A stretch of DNA of 64,000 bases from Bacteroidota bacterium. GTDB lineage: Bacteria > Bacteroidota > Ignavibacteria > UBA10030 > UBA6906. The stretch covers positions 1 through 64,000 of the forward strand of contig JAHBUR010000011.1 of assembly GCA_019637975.1 (NCBI GenBank), in the 5' to 3' direction. The number at the start of each line of letters is the position of its first letter. Position 1 is the first letter of the stretch. The notes beneath the pieces are model-generated. The model had not been told where the DNA came from and searched no databases. It saw only the letters and a program-made list of their open reading frames with translations. A program made the translations under genes and the position numbers. Shown here in pieces: positions 25,574 to 34,235 of the stretch.

Positions 25574-26044
25574 GTGACGCGCCGTGCTAATACTAACTAT
25601 GCCCGCGAGATTGCTGATTTAACCTTCAGCCTTCTTGCCAACTGCCAGGAAAAGGAACAACGACTCGCGGATCAATTCCGGACCACGGTTCCTGAATTCA
25701 GATGCCTGCGGGTTTTCAGAGGAGAAGCCAAGATGCCCGTAAGTGCATTGGTGGAACGGCTCAATCTCTCTGCAAGCCGTGTGACTCGTATTCTTGCCAG
25801 CCTTGAGCACAACGGCTACCTCAAGCGCATGATTGATCCTCTCGACCGCAGAAACATCATCGTCGAGCTAACCGCTAAAGGCCTGAGTTTCAGCAGACAA
25901 TTGGAAGACCGGTATGTGAAGATCCACGAGGAACTCCTCGCCGAAATTCCGGTGGAGTTGCATGATTCTCTCGTCGTAGGTCTGAGAAACCTCCTGACAT
26001 CGGTTATGTCCTGGCTTGGCACTTCCTCCAATGAACACTCTTAG
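25574..26044 (+). CDS. MarR family transcriptional regulator
   Basis: 156 residues from GTG at 25574, chosen because GGAGG lies 5 bases before it and because ATG 25562 would be only a few bases inside the predicted transcript. The winged helix is clear: V-S-A-L-V-E-R-L-N-L-S-A-S-R-V-T-R-I as recognition region, then the wing D-P-L-D-R-R-N-I-I-V-E-L-T-A-K-G. The N-terminal helix holds one Cys (C-Q-E-K-E-Q) and one Cys lies before the HTH (F-R-C-L-R), which could sense persulfide or redox state, though this is speculation. It leads the operon with an 11-haem cytochrome, 40 bases downstream. Confidence 0.88.
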   Translation: MTRRANTNYAREIADLTFSLLANCQEKEQRLADQFRTTVPEFRCLRVFRGEAKMPVSALVERLNLSASRVTRILASLEHNGYLKRMIDPLDRRNIIVELTAKGLSFSRQLEDRYVKIHEELLAEIPVELHDSLVVGLRNLLTSVMSWLGTSSNEHS

Positions 26045-26083
26045 TAAAGATGTCCACTATTCGGTAAAGAAAGAGAGGATTAC

Positions 26084-27448
26084 ATGAACAAGATTTGGCA
26101 ATGCGGGTGTTTTCTGCTGCTCATCATGCTTGTGAGCTCGGGATGCAGCAAGAAATCAACGGAGGGTCCGCTTGCACCCCCGACAACGGACACCGACATG
26201 GCTATTGCATCATGCATCGGTTGTCATACGGATTACACAACGTTGAAACGTATTGCCTCACCCGACACATCAGGCGGCGGCGGCGGTTGCGGAGGCGAGT
26301 TTCCGCATATTGAAGTGTACGACAGAGTGTACCTGGGCGGCGCCGGATTCCAAAAATTCCGGGCATCAACTCACGGACAAATTGCGTGTACACACTGCCA
26401 CGGCGGTGTTGACAGCACCTCCAACAAGCAGGTTGCCCATTCCGGTGATTTCGTAAAATACCCTTCAGCACGTCCGGCAACCAAGTGCGCACAGTGCCAT
26501 TACAATACCGTTCAGAACCATGCCTCAAGTCTTCACGCTAACGGATGGGGGCAGAAAAGCATGGTCACTCTGCGATACGGCGCAAACTCATTCGACGATT
26601 TGCCTGCAACGTTGAAAACCGGTTACAACAATCACTGCGCAAGTTGCCACGCGGAAAAATGCGGCGATTGCCACATCAACCGGCCGACAGCAGGCGGCGG
26701 TGGTTTACTCCGCGGACATTCGTTTGAGCGGCGACCGGATATGCGGGAAAACTGCGTCGCATGCCATTCGAGTCGTGTCGGGCATGGATATTTTGGAATT
26801 GGCAGCGGCACTCAACCGGATGTCCATTCGACGAAATGGGGCGACGGACACTGTGTGAATTGTCATTCAAACGCCGAGATACATGGGGACGGGAACATCT
26901 ACAATCAGCGTTATAAAGTTGCATTTCTGCCCTGGTGTACCGGATGTCATTCAAACATCGCAAACTCCAATCCCTACCATACGGCACACATGAATAGTTT
27001 CAACTGCCAAACGTGCCACTCACAGGACTACAACAACTGCGGCAGTTGCCACGTCGGGGGTGCAGGGGCACGTGTACCTGCGTATCTCGGATTCAAGATC
27101 GGTATGAATCCCATCACGGGCACGCGCCCGTTCAAATACGCTACCCTGCGCCGCGCACTTATGGCTCCGGATAGCTGGCAGAATTACGGGGTTGCCAATC
27201 TGGCCAATTTTGATGTTCGACCTACTTACAAATATGCAACGCCTCACAACACTCTTCGGTGGACATCAAGGACGCGTGTCGAAGCCGGACGTGCGTGCTA
27301 CGATAATTGCCATATCATCAACGAAAACGGAACGTACAGAAACAAGCATCTCTATCTCTTCAACTCAGATCTGCTAAGCTGGGAAATTCCGGCAAACGCA
27401 GGGGTGGTTGTAGATGGCAAGCTACCTGCAAGTTGGGGTACGCCGTGA
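26084..27448 (+). CDS. Undeca-haem lipoprotein cytochrome c
   Basis: 454 residues. The signal peptide ends in the lipobox S-S-G-C near residue 21, so the protein is lipid-anchored outside the cytoplasm. Ten CxxCH motifs are present (C-I-G-C-H, C-T-H-C-H, C-A-Q-C-H, C-A-S-C-H, C-G-D-C-H, C-V-A-C-H, C-V-N-C-H, C-T-G-C-H, C-Q-T-C-H, C-G-S-C-H) and one wider C-Y-D-N-C-H near the C-terminus. A Gly-rich insert with one extra Cys (G-G-G-G-G-C-G-G) follows the first haem. Such proteins carry electrons across the periplasm or outer membrane. The physiological partner is unknown; the adjacent double-rhodanese lipoprotein suggests sulfur chemistry. Confidence 0.9.
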   Translation: MNKIWQCGCFLLLIMLVSSGCSKKSTEGPLAPPTTDTDMAIASCIGCHTDYTTLKRIASPDTSGGGGGCGGEFPHIEVYDRVYLGGAGFQKFRASTHGQIACTHCHGGVDSTSNKQVAHSGDFVKYPSARPATKCAQCHYNTVQNHASSLHANGWGQKSMVTLRYGANSFDDLPATLKTGYNNHCASCHAEKCGDCHINRPTAGGGGLLRGHSFERRPDMRENCVACHSSRVGHGYFGIGSGTQPDVHSTKWGDGHCVNCHSNAEIHGDGNIYNQRYKVAFLPWCTGCHSNIANSNPYHTAHMNSFNCQTCHSQDYNNCGSCHVGGAGARVPAYLGFKIGMNPITGTRPFKYATLRRALMAPDSWQNYGVANLANFDVRPTYKYATPHNTLRWTSRTRVEAGRACYDNCHIINENGTYRNKHLYLFNSDLLSWEIPANAGVVVDGKLPASWGTP

Positions 27449-27491
27449 TTCTTCTTTATTCATCACTTACCAACAATGAAAGGACACATAC

Positions 27492-28499
27492 ATGAAATAT
27501 TCACGCTATTTCCTCGTTTTTCTGCTGCCATTAATCTTTCTCACGAGTTGCAAGAAAGATGAAGGACCAACAACAACACCGCCGACGCAGATCAATGAGG
27601 CCGAGGTACTTGTTCAATACCTCGAAGGAAACGGCGACTATATAAACGTCTCTGCCCCATCCGTCGTTGCCGCCTCTGCTGTGTATCAGGACCTCAACGC
27701 CACACCGCCGACGCAGTATATCATTGACCTTCGTTCAAGCGCCGACTTCCAAGGCGGACATATTCAAGGTGCTCACAACGTAGCGCTTGCCGGTTTGATG
27801 ACACATGTGAAGTCGGTCGCCAATGTTTCCAGCTACAACCGGCTTGTCATCGTGTGCTACACGGGTCAGACCTCCGCATACGCAACGTCAATACTCAGAC
27901 TCGCCGGATACAGCAACGCCATATCTCTGAAGTTTGGAATGTGTTCGTGGGACAGCGTTTTTGCCACAACGCGCTGGCTTGCCAGCATAGGCAACTCCAG
28001 GGCAGGTCAATTTGTTACCACATCGACTGCAAAGAATGCAGCGGGCAACCTGCCTACCATCAGCACAGGAAAAACCAACGGTGCCGATATACTCGCCGCC
28101 CGCATTGACACATTGCTCACAAGAGGATATACGGAGGCGACTGTTACCAACGCAACGTTGTTCGGAAACCTCACGGGATACTACATCGTGAACTACTGGC
28201 CATTGACTGAGTATACTGACCCGGGTCATATTCCTGGTGCAATTCAGTACACCCCGAAATCGGATCTGCGACTGGCCACAAACCTTAAGACTCTCCCGAC
28301 CGACAAGCCGATAGCAGTGTATTGCTACACCGGACAAACGAGTTCCTTCATCGCGGCTTATCTAAGGCTCCTCGGGTACGACGCCAAGTCACTGATGTAC
28401 GGGGCCAATGCCATGATCTACGATATGATGGTAGCAAAGAACATGACTACATTCAAAGCAGCAGAAATCATGGGCTATCCATACGTGACGGGACCATAA
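27492..28499 (+). CDS. Double-rhodanese lipoprotein
   Basis: 335 residues with lipobox L-T-S-C (residues 15-18) followed by K-K-D-E. Two rhodanese domains follow. The first has I-D-L-R-S-S-A-D-F-Q-G-G-H and the active loop C-Y-T-G-Q-T-S. The second has H-I-P-G-A and C-Y-T-G-Q-T-S again. Both catalytic cysteines are intact. The protein should transfer sulfane sulfur outside the cytoplasmic membrane. It lies 43 bases after the 11-haem cytochrome and is followed by a strong terminator, so the MarR-cytochrome-rhodanese operon ends here. Confidence 0.9.
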   Translation: MKYSRYFLVFLLPLIFLTSCKKDEGPTTTPPTQINEAEVLVQYLEGNGDYINVSAPSVVAASAVYQDLNATPPTQYIIDLRSSADFQGGHIQGAHNVALAGLMTHVKSVANVSSYNRLVIVCYTGQTSAYATSILRLAGYSNAISLKFGMCSWDSVFATTRWLASIGNSRAGQFVTTSTAKNAAGNLPTISTGKTNGADILAARIDTLLTRGYTEATVTNATLFGNLTGYYIVNYWPLTEYTDPGHIPGAIQYTPKSDLRLATNLKTLPTDKPIAVYCYTGQTSSFIAAYLRLLGYDAKSLMYGANAMIYDMMVAKNMTTFKAAEIMGYPYVTGP

Positions 28500-28524
28500 A
28501 CGATCCCGGACCGCTGCACATTAT

Positions 28525-28556
28525 CAAAAAGGGCTGCCTATGCAGCCCTTTTGTTT
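28525..28556 (+). terminator. Terminator of the MarR-cytochrome-rhodanese operon (possibly bidirectional)
   Basis: AAAAAGGGCTGCCTATGCAG followed by CCCTTTTGTTT forms a GC stem with A and T tracts on both sides. It could also stop minus-strand transcription leaving the FadL gene. Confidence 0.85.
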
Positions 28557-28652
28557 AACAGGATGATCAGTGGCGGAAGACCCAAGGAATTCCCTCCACC
28601 ATCTTCCCTCGAAGTACCGTTGTTCGAACACTTACCGCAAGCCTTCGCCGGA

Positions 28653-30155
28653 CTACGGCATCGTCCACGAGAAGGAAAGGTGGAAGATATTTTCTTTCAG
28701 CTGACTCATGCTGCCGCTGTACTCGCCGGCAAGCAGACTGGGCGTGAGCGCAGTCTGAGCATAGTTGAACGCGTGTTCGTACGCTGCATTCACGGCAAAC
28801 GACGGCGAAAGCTTATACGTTAGACCAGCCATGACATGGTTCTCGACAATAGCGGGAAACACCGGAAACACGGTTACACCCGGTACCGGATTTGAACCGA
28901 AGGCCCCTCCCACCCGAAGAGTCAAAACGTCTGTTGCATCCACTTCAAATCCGAGCCGTGCCGAGTATGAATCTTCCCACAGCATCGGGAAGCTGATTTC
29001 GAAATTGCCGTCATTGCCCAACATGCGGTTGATGTTTGCGTTGTTTCCGTTCTTCAATATCAAGGTCATTTCATCAAACGCATTCTTCCAATTAATCCAC
29101 TCAAAATCAAACGCGAGACGGATATTCCCGGCCAGCCTGAACATTCCCCCTATGCCAACGGATTGCGGAAACTTCAGCTTTGTCTCAAGATCATACTCCG
29201 CCACAACGCCTTTGGACATGTCGATGCCGAGCTGTGTGAACATTCCCATAACAGCTTGCTGTGCCTGCTCCGGTGTCATGCCGGGGTTTTGTTGCATCAC
29301 GCCCATCACTGCCCTTCCGAATGCATCGTTGAGCTGATAGGTCATATCCATCGTCGCCTTTCCGTTCTTGTACGTCAGAGGTGACGGCGAGGTGTAGCTT
29401 GCTCCCAGCGTGATGTTTTCATTTGCGTTCCATGCAATGCCGACTTTGCCGGAAAAGCCGAACGCACGTAACTTGTCCATTGCAGCAGCGGCCGTTACCT
29501 CCGTGTATCCGAATCCACCCATCTGCGGCGGAGCGGCAAACATCTGCCCGAATGTCATTCCCGTTTGCGGGTTTGCAACTCCTTGCATAACAGAGGGAGA
29601 CAAACTGTAGGGCATCTTGAAATCAAGCATGCTGTACACGATATGGGCGCTTGCTCCAACGGAAAAGTCCGGTGTCACCTTGTACGCCGCGCTGAGCCCA
29701 CCTTGCATCACCGCGAGTTTTGAATGATATTCCTGTTGAACGAAGTTGCCGTTCTGATCTCTGAAGAGATTGTGGTTGAGAGTGAAATCGGCACCCATCC
29801 CGCCCTGTGTAAAAGCCCCTGCCCCCCAAGTGAAATCAGTCTCATTTTTGTTGATGTATGAGATGTTGACTATCGGAAAGTAGTTCGTTTTTCCCTTGGC
29901 GGCATTGATACTGTTCGAGAAGTCGAGGCCGGGCACCATGAGCGAGAAGTTGCCGTCCAGCAACGAGTTGCCGAGGAAGGAAATACCGGCGGGGTTCGTA
30001 TAGAGCAGCGCTCCATTATCGAACATACCAATGCTTGCACCGCCGCGTCCAACGGTGCGCGCATCGAATCCGATCATCCGTGTTCCGTTTGTCGCAAGCG
30101 CGACCGTTGTAGCCAGAAGAAGCAAAACGAGAGTACTGTATTGTCGAGCGTACAT
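28653..30155 (-). CDS. FadL/OmpP1/TodX family outer membrane channel
   Basis: 500 residues. An N-terminal signal peptide ends near residue 21 (A-L-A-T-N-G). The mature start N-G-T-R-M-I-G-F-D-A-R-T-V-G-R-G-G-A matches the N-terminal hatch of FadL-like hydrophobic-compound porins. The rest shows alternating beta-strand pattern, with A-Y-E-H-A-F-N and a C-terminal F-S-W-T-M-P close. It likely takes up fatty acids or hydrocarbons. Encoded convergently with the rhodanese operon and separately from mobA. Confidence 0.88.
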   Translation of the reverse strand: MYARQYSTLVLLLLATTVALATNGTRMIGFDARTVGRGGASIGMFDNGALLYTNPAGISFLGNSLLDGNFSLMVPGLDFSNSINAAKGKTNYFPIVNISYINKNETDFTWGAGAFTQGGMGADFTLNHNLFRDQNGNFVQQEYHSKLAVMQGGLSAAYKVTPDFSVGASAHIVYSMLDFKMPYSLSPSVMQGVANPQTGMTFGQMFAAPPQMGGFGYTEVTAAAAMDKLRAFGFSGKVGIAWNANENITLGASYTSPSPLTYKNGKATMDMTYQLNDAFGRAVMGVMQQNPGMTPEQAQQAVMGMFTQLGIDMSKGVVAEYDLETKLKFPQSVGIGGMFRLAGNIRLAFDFEWINWKNAFDEMTLILKNGNNANINRMLGNDGNFEISFPMLWEDSYSARLGFEVDATDVLTLRVGGAFGSNPVPGVTVFPVFPAIVENHVMAGLTYKLSPSFAVNAAYEHAFNYAQTALTPSLLAGEYSGSMSQLKENIFHLSFSWTMP

Positions 30156-30259
30156 ATGTTTCCCTATGAGTGTTGTCTGAAAGTGCGCAGTGACTTGTAC
30201 TAAACACTTCCTGCGCGTGAAGCTTCAAATCGGCGGTACTGCTCCCCCATTCTCGCGAT

Positions 30260-30856
30260 TCACACTTCTCCGGAGTCCCGGGCACGCTCAACATCTTCGA
30301 CGCTATTCAGGTTGTCGAGCAGGTACGACCTGTAGAACGGAAGATCGGAGGTTATCGGAACGAACGCAGTCTTCAGTTCTCCCAACACATCCTGAAGTTT
30401 GTAGCTCCCGCGTTCCAGTGCCCGCTCGATGGCAGGTAATCCGTTGCGTGAGTACAGCCCGCACAAAGGATGCACCCTTCCACCTGATGACGGAACAACA
30501 GCATCGGCATCGGGATCCGAGGAGATGAGATAGCGTATCAAGTCCGGCGAGACGAACGGCATATCACAGGCTAACACAAACAGGCAATCGGCCTTTGTGT
30601 GCGTCAACGCGGCATGGATTCCGCCAAGGGGGCCGCAATCCTTTCTGATATCTGGAAGAACAGGTATGCCGGGGAAATCAAGCTCCGCAACGCGGTCGGA
30701 TGAAATGACGACAGAAGGGAACACGCTTTTCAGGACCGCCACAGAGCGTTCAATCAACGTAACACTTCCGAACTTCAACAAAGCTTTGTCGCTGCCCATT
30801 CTTGTGCTTTTCCCTCCAGCAAGAACGCAGCCGACAAGAGCCGTCTCTCGAATCAT
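30260..30856 (-). CDS. mobA: Molybdenum cofactor guanylyltransferase
   Basis: 198 residues. The signature L-A-G-G-K-S-T-R-M-G-S-D-K-A-L near residue 12 and A-C-D-M-P-F-V in the middle are diagnostic. MobA adds GMP to molybdopterin to make the MGD cofactor used by DMSO-reductase-family enzymes. Its start overlaps the stop of the preceding gene as ATGA. It is the last gene of the operon that encodes the molybdopterin subunit at 34778-36973, a natural client. Confidence 0.93.
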   Translation of the reverse strand: MIRETALVGCVLAGGKSTRMGSDKALLKFGSVTLIERSVAVLKSVFPSVVISSDRVAELDFPGIPVLPDIRKDCGPLGGIHAALTHTKADCLFVLACDMPFVSPDLIRYLISSDPDADAVVPSSGGRVHPLCGLYSRNGLPAIERALERGSYKLQDVLGELKTAFVPITSDLPFYRSYLLDNLNSVEDVERARDSGEV

Positions 30857-31185
30857 CTCTTCTTCTTCTTGCCTTTCACCACATCGTCAGTCCAGCTCAT
30901 CGCCGCCATGGACGACGGGAAGCCGATGGTTTGCATGGCAAGCAATGCAACGTGATACAATTCCTCTTTCTTGACTCCCGCCGCCAGCGCTTTTCGTGCA
31001 TGAGAATGTGCGCCGCCTTCAAGCCGAGCTCCGATGGAGATGGCGAATTTGACCAACGCACGTTCCTTGTCCGTCAGCGGCCCTGCGCTGTGGACTTTTT
31101 TGCCGAGACGTTCGTACGCTTCGGCAACTTCGGGGTACTTCGCCGTGAAATCAAGAAAGCGTTTGGGGATTGCTTGTTTTGACAT
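30853..31185 (-). CDS. Carboxymuconolactone decarboxylase / AhpD-like protein
   Basis: 110 residues from the ATG at 31185, preceded by GAGGAG. The helical CMD fold is indicated by L-T-D-K-E-R-A-L-V-K-F-A-I-S-I and G-A-H-S-H-A-R-K-A-L-A-A-G. The usual AhpD C-x-x-C pair is absent (G-G-A-H-S-H), so peroxidase activity is unlikely. It has a very basic tail (K-G-K-K-K-K-R). It is translationally coupled to mobA. Its function in the sulfur-reductase operon is unknown. Confidence 0.82.
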   Translation of the reverse strand: MSKQAIPKRFLDFTAKYPEVAEAYERLGKKVHSAGPLTDKERALVKFAISIGARLEGGAHSHARKALAAGVKKEELYHVALLAMQTIGFPSSMAAMSWTDDVVKGKKKKR

Positions 31186-31295
31186 ATATGCTCCTCGATG
31201 ATTGTTGGTAGTGGCTGTTACAATTCTTCCTTCCCGGAAGAGTCTGCCTCCAACATACCATTTCTGCCAGAAACTTTCCCGCCTGCCTGCGCATC

Positions 31296-31952
31296 TTAAC
31301 ACCCCTCCTTCTTCTTTTTCTTCGCTGTGCCTGCGGGCGCAGCCGAACCAGCCGGCATCTCCAACTTCGGCATCGCAAGCTGGGGCGTTGCTTGTGCTCT
31401 GCCCGTTCCTGTCTGCGGTGAGCCGCCAAAAAACATGCTTACGGCTTTCCGCTTTTCAAAAGCAGCTTTCTCTTCCGCCGATGCATTTTCTGCAAGAGAA
31501 GGAAAGAGAATCCGGTCTTTCCATTCGGCCAACCCATCGCGTAACATGTACACCGCTTTGTATTGCTTTGCTTTCAGCAGGAACCACGCTTGCGCGGAAT
31601 GAATGCCCCCTTCAGAGTAGAGTATGATTTTTTCATTCCGCGTCAATCCGGCATCTATCAACGACCCGACTGGAATGTTTTCTGCAGTCGGAATGTGATA
31701 CTCGTTGAATTCCTTTTCGTTACGCAAGTCCATGAGACGGTAATCGGCTTTGCCCTGAATAATCCAATCGGCAAGCTCATCAACGGTCACATGGTCAACT
31801 TCCTTCTCGACAAGGAGGGCAAGTTCCTTCACGTTCATTGTTGCTGTGTTGCTTGTGTAAGGACTTCCCGCGAAGATAGCAAGAAATCCCAGAACACCTG
31901 CAACAATAGCAAGCTTTTGATTGAATGAGAGATGTGAGAAGATGGCTTTCAT
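31296..31952 (-). CDS. Membrane-anchored rhodanese-like protein with altered active loop
   Basis: 218 residues from the ATG at 31952, with AAAGGAG upstream and a 4-base overlap with the transporter gene. One N-terminal hydrophobic segment (13-30) is followed by a rhodanese domain: L-M-D-L-R-N-E-K-E-F-N-E-Y-H-I-P. The active loop position reads L-Y-S-E-G-G-I-H-S, with Ser where the catalytic Cys would be, so it probably binds rather than transfers sulfur. The C-terminal tail is Pro/Ala-rich and ends in K-K-K-K-K-E-G-C. Followed by a 110-base spacer with no gene. Confidence 0.82.
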   Translation of the reverse strand: MKAIFSHLSFNQKLAIVAGVLGFLAIFAGSPYTSNTATMNVKELALLVEKEVDHVTVDELADWIIQGKADYRLMDLRNEKEFNEYHIPTAENIPVGSLIDAGLTRNEKIILYSEGGIHSAQAWFLLKAKQYKAVYMLRDGLAEWKDRILFPSLAENASAEEKAAFEKRKAVSMFFGGSPQTGTGRAQATPQLAMPKLEMPAGSAAPAGTAKKKKKEGC

Positions 31953-32545
31953 TGCGCGGCTCCTTTTCTGAATTTCTTCTCCACCCATTCCGCTCCGGCA
32001 AATCCGCCCAACGCCATCACCACCACAAGAAACACCAACAACCCGTATGACATGCCGAACAACTCCGGCAATGTCACGATGTCCATTGCTGTGGATTTGT
32101 AAAAGCCCTCGAGCAACGGAAACATCTCGCCAAAAACAAAGATGCCTGCGATGATACCGAGCAGATAGATCATCGCGTCGTACTTGCCCGTCGCGACTCC
32201 AACACACGATGTTCCGGGGCAATATCCGCCAACGACGAATCCGACGCCGAGGATGAGTCCGCCGACTACTTGCGGCACGAGATACGTCGGGCTGACGTAT
32301 ACAAGCGAGAGATCGACGATGCCGAACACCGAGAGCCAGAACAATCCGACCATTGCCGTGACGATAGCGGTGAACATGACTTTGAAGACTGTCATGTCGT
32401 AGAGATAGAATTGCGCAGCGAGCTTGCGTCCGCTGCCGAAGCCTGCGCGTTCGAGAAAGAATCCGAAGCCGATGCCGATGGCGAATGCAACGATGAGGCT
32501 GATTTCATCGCCGAAGTATCCGAATTTGAAATACGGTGCGTTCAT
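31949..32545 (-). CDS. YeeE/YedE family sulfur-compound transporter, second subunit
   Basis: 198 residues from the ATG at 32545, chosen because AGGAGG lies 8 bases before it and it overlaps the upstream stop as ATGA. About six hydrophobic segments. The family motif G-G-Y-C-P-G-T-S-C-V-G with two cysteines is present; such cysteines relay thiosulfate or sulfane sulfur through the channel in YeeE. It pairs with the gene at 32542-33123 to form a split or two-component version of the transporter. Location in the sulfur-reductase operon supports a sulfur substrate. Confidence 0.88.
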   Translation of the reverse strand: MNAPYFKFGYFGDEISLIVAFAIGIGFGFFLERAGFGSGRKLAAQFYLYDMTVFKVMFTAIVTAMVGLFWLSVFGIVDLSLVYVSPTYLVPQVVGGLILGVGFVVGGYCPGTSCVGVATGKYDAMIYLLGIIAGIFVFGEMFPLLEGFYKSTAMDIVTLPELFGMSYGLLVFLVVVMALGGFAGAEWVEKKFRKGAAQ

Positions 32546-33123
32546 GTCCATTGCCTCCTGAAGAAATATGCAACCGCGTAGCCGCCTGCAAACACCGCAA
32601 GCATGAATGCCCAACTTCCGACGCCCAACAATGCGCCGCCCGTGAGCGCTTGACCGCTGGTGCAACCGCGGGCGAGTTTTGCTCCGAAGCCCATCAGAAT
32701 ACCGCCAAGCAAGGCAAACACCATGCGGCCGCGGGTGGAAATGCGCGGACCTTTCTCAACCGTGCCTTTGATTCGATGTGCAAGTGAACCGGATATGAAT
32801 CCGCCAACGATCACACCGATGACTTCAAACACCAGCCAGTCCTTCAATGGATGGTGTGTTGCATCACCAAGGTATTCCGAAAAGAACGTGTTGGATTGTG
32901 CGTGCTCAGGGGCAACGGCATTGACGCCAACCGAAACCAACGATGTAAAGGCTCCCGAAGCGCCAAGCCCGCGTCCCATGATGACGAACGCTGCGAGAAG
33001 CACGAGGCCCAAGCCAACTCCCGCGAGGTACGGATTCCAGTACGGTTGAGCCTTGCGGTCAGCTTTTGCCACCGACTGCGCAGCAACATCTTCCGGTGAA
33101 ACTGTTTTTGCTAATGTTGTCAT
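32542..33123 (-). CDS. YeeE/YedE family sulfur-compound transporter, first subunit
   Basis: 193 residues. A hydrophilic N-terminus (about 28 residues) precedes the membrane segments. The conserved motif A-R-G-C-T-S-G-Q-A-L-T-G-G lies near residue 150 and supplies one channel cysteine. It is coupled to the next gene by ATGA. The gene begins 31 bases after the NrfD-like subunit gene. Likely imports thiosulfate or another sulfane-sulfur compound for the reductase or for assimilation. Confidence 0.88.
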   Translation of the reverse strand: MTTLAKTVSPEDVAAQSVAKADRKAQPYWNPYLAGVGLGLVLLAAFVIMGRGLGASGAFTSLVSVGVNAVAPEHAQSNTFFSEYLGDATHHPLKDWLVFEVIGVIVGGFISGSLAHRIKGTVEKGPRISTRGRMVFALLGGILMGFGAKLARGCTSGQALTGGALLGVGSWAFMLAVFAGGYAVAYFFRRQWT

Positions 33124-33153
33124 ACTGCTTGTTCTCCAATTGAGTGTGTTCTG

Positions 33154-34098
33154 CTACAACCCGGCAATCGTCCAATGACTGTATTGCCCGGCATAAACGA
33201 TGACAAACCTGAGAATCAATCCCCCCGCGATGACCATTATTGGTGCAACGGGAGTGTGTTGTACTTTATGATTTACCGCCAACAACTGAATGATGAGAGG
33301 AATGATAATTCCGATTCCTATCACAAATACCCAAAACACTGCGGCATACGATCCGCTGAGAATCAATTGCGCTGCATTCTGATGCGCTTGTGTAGAGCTG
33401 AGCAACCCGATGATGAACTGGGCAAATATGAATAACTCAAGAATCAGAAAACCGTTGTCCGCTTTGGCAAGAAGTTCACGTTCGTACTTGTCGTCGGTGA
33501 TGAGGTGAACGAATGCAGCCGCAGCGGAAAGTCCCGACGTCAGAAAGAGAACCCAGAGAATCGAGCTGTTCCAGAGAGGCCGAGCCCCGAGGGCGCTCAG
33601 CAACACGCCGGTGTACATGCCGAGAATTGCGCCGACAATCATGCTGAGCACGCCGATGTTCTTCACAAGAGCCGGACGTTCGTTGATAAATGCCGAGATC
33701 TTGTCGAAGAGTTTAATGCGGTTTTGAAATGCCGGCGGAACCCGCGTCAGCGTACTAGCGAGCAGTGTCGGGTAAACGAGAATGAGAATCCACGAACCCC
33801 ACGACATCGGCGAGGCAATCTTAAACGTTGTGAAGAGTCGCCAGACGTACAGTTTATGTTCGAGGTCGAGGAAAAGCGCAAACATGCCGGCGCTGAGCAG
33901 CACCAGACTGATATGCGGCAACCAGAAGCAGGAAAAGTAGCTGTGCTTGTATCTTCCTTTGAAAATAAAATAGCCGGATATGATCATGATTCCGGCCACG
34001 AGGCCGCCGAGAAACAAATACACCGGAATCTCCCAGCCCCAAATGTGCAACGAAGGGTCAATCTGCGGATTCGTTCGTGTTGTTGTGAGTTCGTGCAT
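33154..34098 (-). CDS. NrfD/PsrC-like quinol-oxidising membrane subunit
   Basis: 314 residues with eight or nine hydrophobic helices. Typical NrfD features are W-G-W-E-I-P-V-Y-L-F-L-G-G-L-V-A-G at the N-terminus and a long C-terminal helical part. In polysulfide or thiosulfate reductases this subunit takes electrons from the quinone pool and passes them to the FeS subunit. It follows the FeS gene after a 137-base spacer filled by a dispersed repeat. Confidence 0.9.
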   Translation of the reverse strand: MHELTTTRTNPQIDPSLHIWGWEIPVYLFLGGLVAGIMIISGYFIFKGRYKHSYFSCFWLPHISLVLLSAGMFALFLDLEHKLYVWRLFTTFKIASPMSWGSWILILVYPTLLASTLTRVPPAFQNRIKLFDKISAFINERPALVKNIGVLSMIVGAILGMYTGVLLSALGARPLWNSSILWVLFLTSGLSAAAAFVHLITDDKYERELLAKADNGFLILELFIFAQFIIGLLSSTQAHQNAAQLILSGSYAAVFWVFVIGIGIIIPLIIQLLAVNHKVQHTPVAPIMVIAGGLILRFVIVYAGQYSHWTIAGL

Positions 34099-34118
34099 AC
34101 AGTTTTGCTCCTTTTTGT

Positions 34119-34230
34119 GTCATTCTGAACGGAGTTCCGACCGCTTTTGTCGGGGCGAAGTGAAGAATCCAGAACCGGCTATGATCTGGATTCTTCGGTC
34201 GCCGCCTCCGGCGGACTCCCTCAGAATGAC
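34119..34230. repeat. GTCATTCTGA-type long imperfect palindrome in the sulfur-reductase operon
   Basis: Ends GTCATTCTGA and TCAGAATGAC, inner arms GAAGAATCCAGA and TCTGGATTCTTC. Same family as 12589-12713. It lies between the FeS-subunit and NrfD genes. Confidence 0.85.
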
Positions 34231-34235
34231 AAACT

